From Pseudonocardia petroleophila (GTDB lineage: Bacteria > Actinomycetota > Actinomycetes > Mycobacteriales > Pseudonocardiaceae): DNA of 64,000 nt. The DNA lies in contig NZ_CP060131.1 in NCBI RefSeq assembly GCF_014235185.1, positions 565,501-629,500 on the forward strand, written 5' to 3'. Within the stretch, counting starts at the first letter, position 1, and the number at the start of each line of letters is the position of its first letter. Positions 63,931 to 64,000 of the stretch are shown one piece after another. Below the pieces are notes generated by a model. It searched no databases. It was not told the DNA's origin and saw only the letters and a program-made list of their open reading frames with translations. A program made the position numbers and the translations under genes.

Positions 63931-64000
63931 TCGGGAGCGGGCTCCGGCTCGTCGCCGTCGGTGCCGACCAGGCCCAGCCCGGCGGCGGCGGAGAGCCCCT
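63927..64000 (-). CDS. C-terminal end of an unidentified gene (partial)
   Basis: Only the last 24 codons are visible: GLSAAAGLGLVGTDGDEPEP then APD and a TAG stop, which overlaps the metalloprotease stop by 3 bp on the opposite strand. The acidic disordered end does not identify the protein. Confidence 0.5.
   Translation of the reverse strand, partial: GLSAAAGLGLVGTDGDEPEPAPD

Overview
The window is very GC-rich and densely packed with 4-bp stop/start overlaps and many GTG starts. It reads as an actinobacterial chromosome, most likely Pseudonocardiaceae (Pseudonocardia-like). Support comes from a tmRNA whose tag reads ADSNQRDFALAA, the prfB-ftsE-ftsX-smpB-ssrA order, a SoxR-type regulator, and the UPF0182 / PDZ-Lon protease / zinc-metalloprotease neighbourhood. 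The genus is inferred from gene content; no search was run.

Layout. 1-6.6 kb: end of a LysR-type regulator, a fumarylacetoacetate hydrolase/MBL hydrolase pair, XRE and PaaX regulators, a VC0807-type membrane protein and a DUF308-DUF389 membrane protein. 6.7-17.7 kb: a genomic island of about 10.9 kb bounded by a 45-bp direct repeat of the 3' half of tRNA-Ala(GGC). It carries an operon for an FHA-like protein, an FN3/cohesin-like surface protein, a MoxR ATPase, a DUF58 protein and a transglutaminase-fold membrane protein that lacks its catalytic Cys and His. A receptor Ser/Thr kinase gene converges on it. This resembles the PFNA cluster of Bifidobacterium but has no phosphatase. No integrase is visible, and scraps of an IS110 transposase and apparently of argS lie at the right end.

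17.7-22.5 kb: DsbA/MauE thiol-redox pair, an FeS-type photolyase, a VIT1/CCC1 transporter and an MFS exporter. 22.5-28.5 kb: a GntR/FCD regulator followed by a tightly overlapped biuret/allophanate catabolic operon. It has a split allophanate hydrolase (amidase half first, C-terminal half last), biuret amidohydrolase, a second cysteine hydrolase broken by a one-base frameshift, an NCS2/AzgA-type permease and an AtzH-like protein. 28.5-32.6 kb: a P450-TerD-AIM24-reductase operon in which TerD and AIM24 look like one protein split by a frameshift in a G-tract.

32.7-37.5 kb: ribosome rescue and division block (ssrA, amidohydrolase, smpB, ftsX, ftsE, prfB). 37.5-44.9 kb: PadR regulator and a complete oligopeptide-type ABC importer. 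45-49.6 kb: RHH/PIN toxin-antitoxin pair, phosphatase, NIPSNAP protein, acyl-CoA synthetase-like enzyme and a secreted hydrolase. 49.6-52 kb: SoxR with a clear palindromic operator, divergent from an SDR and a QueA-like gene. 52-58.2 kb: a secreted lytic transglycosylase behind a candidate structured leader RNA, an S4 protein, an OafA-type acyltransferase, an Asp-rich repeat protein, a serine-hydrolase pseudogene, a methyltransferase and initiator tRNA. 58.3-64 kb: UPF0182 membrane protein, PDZ/Lon-type protease, zinc metalloprotease and the end of a further gene.
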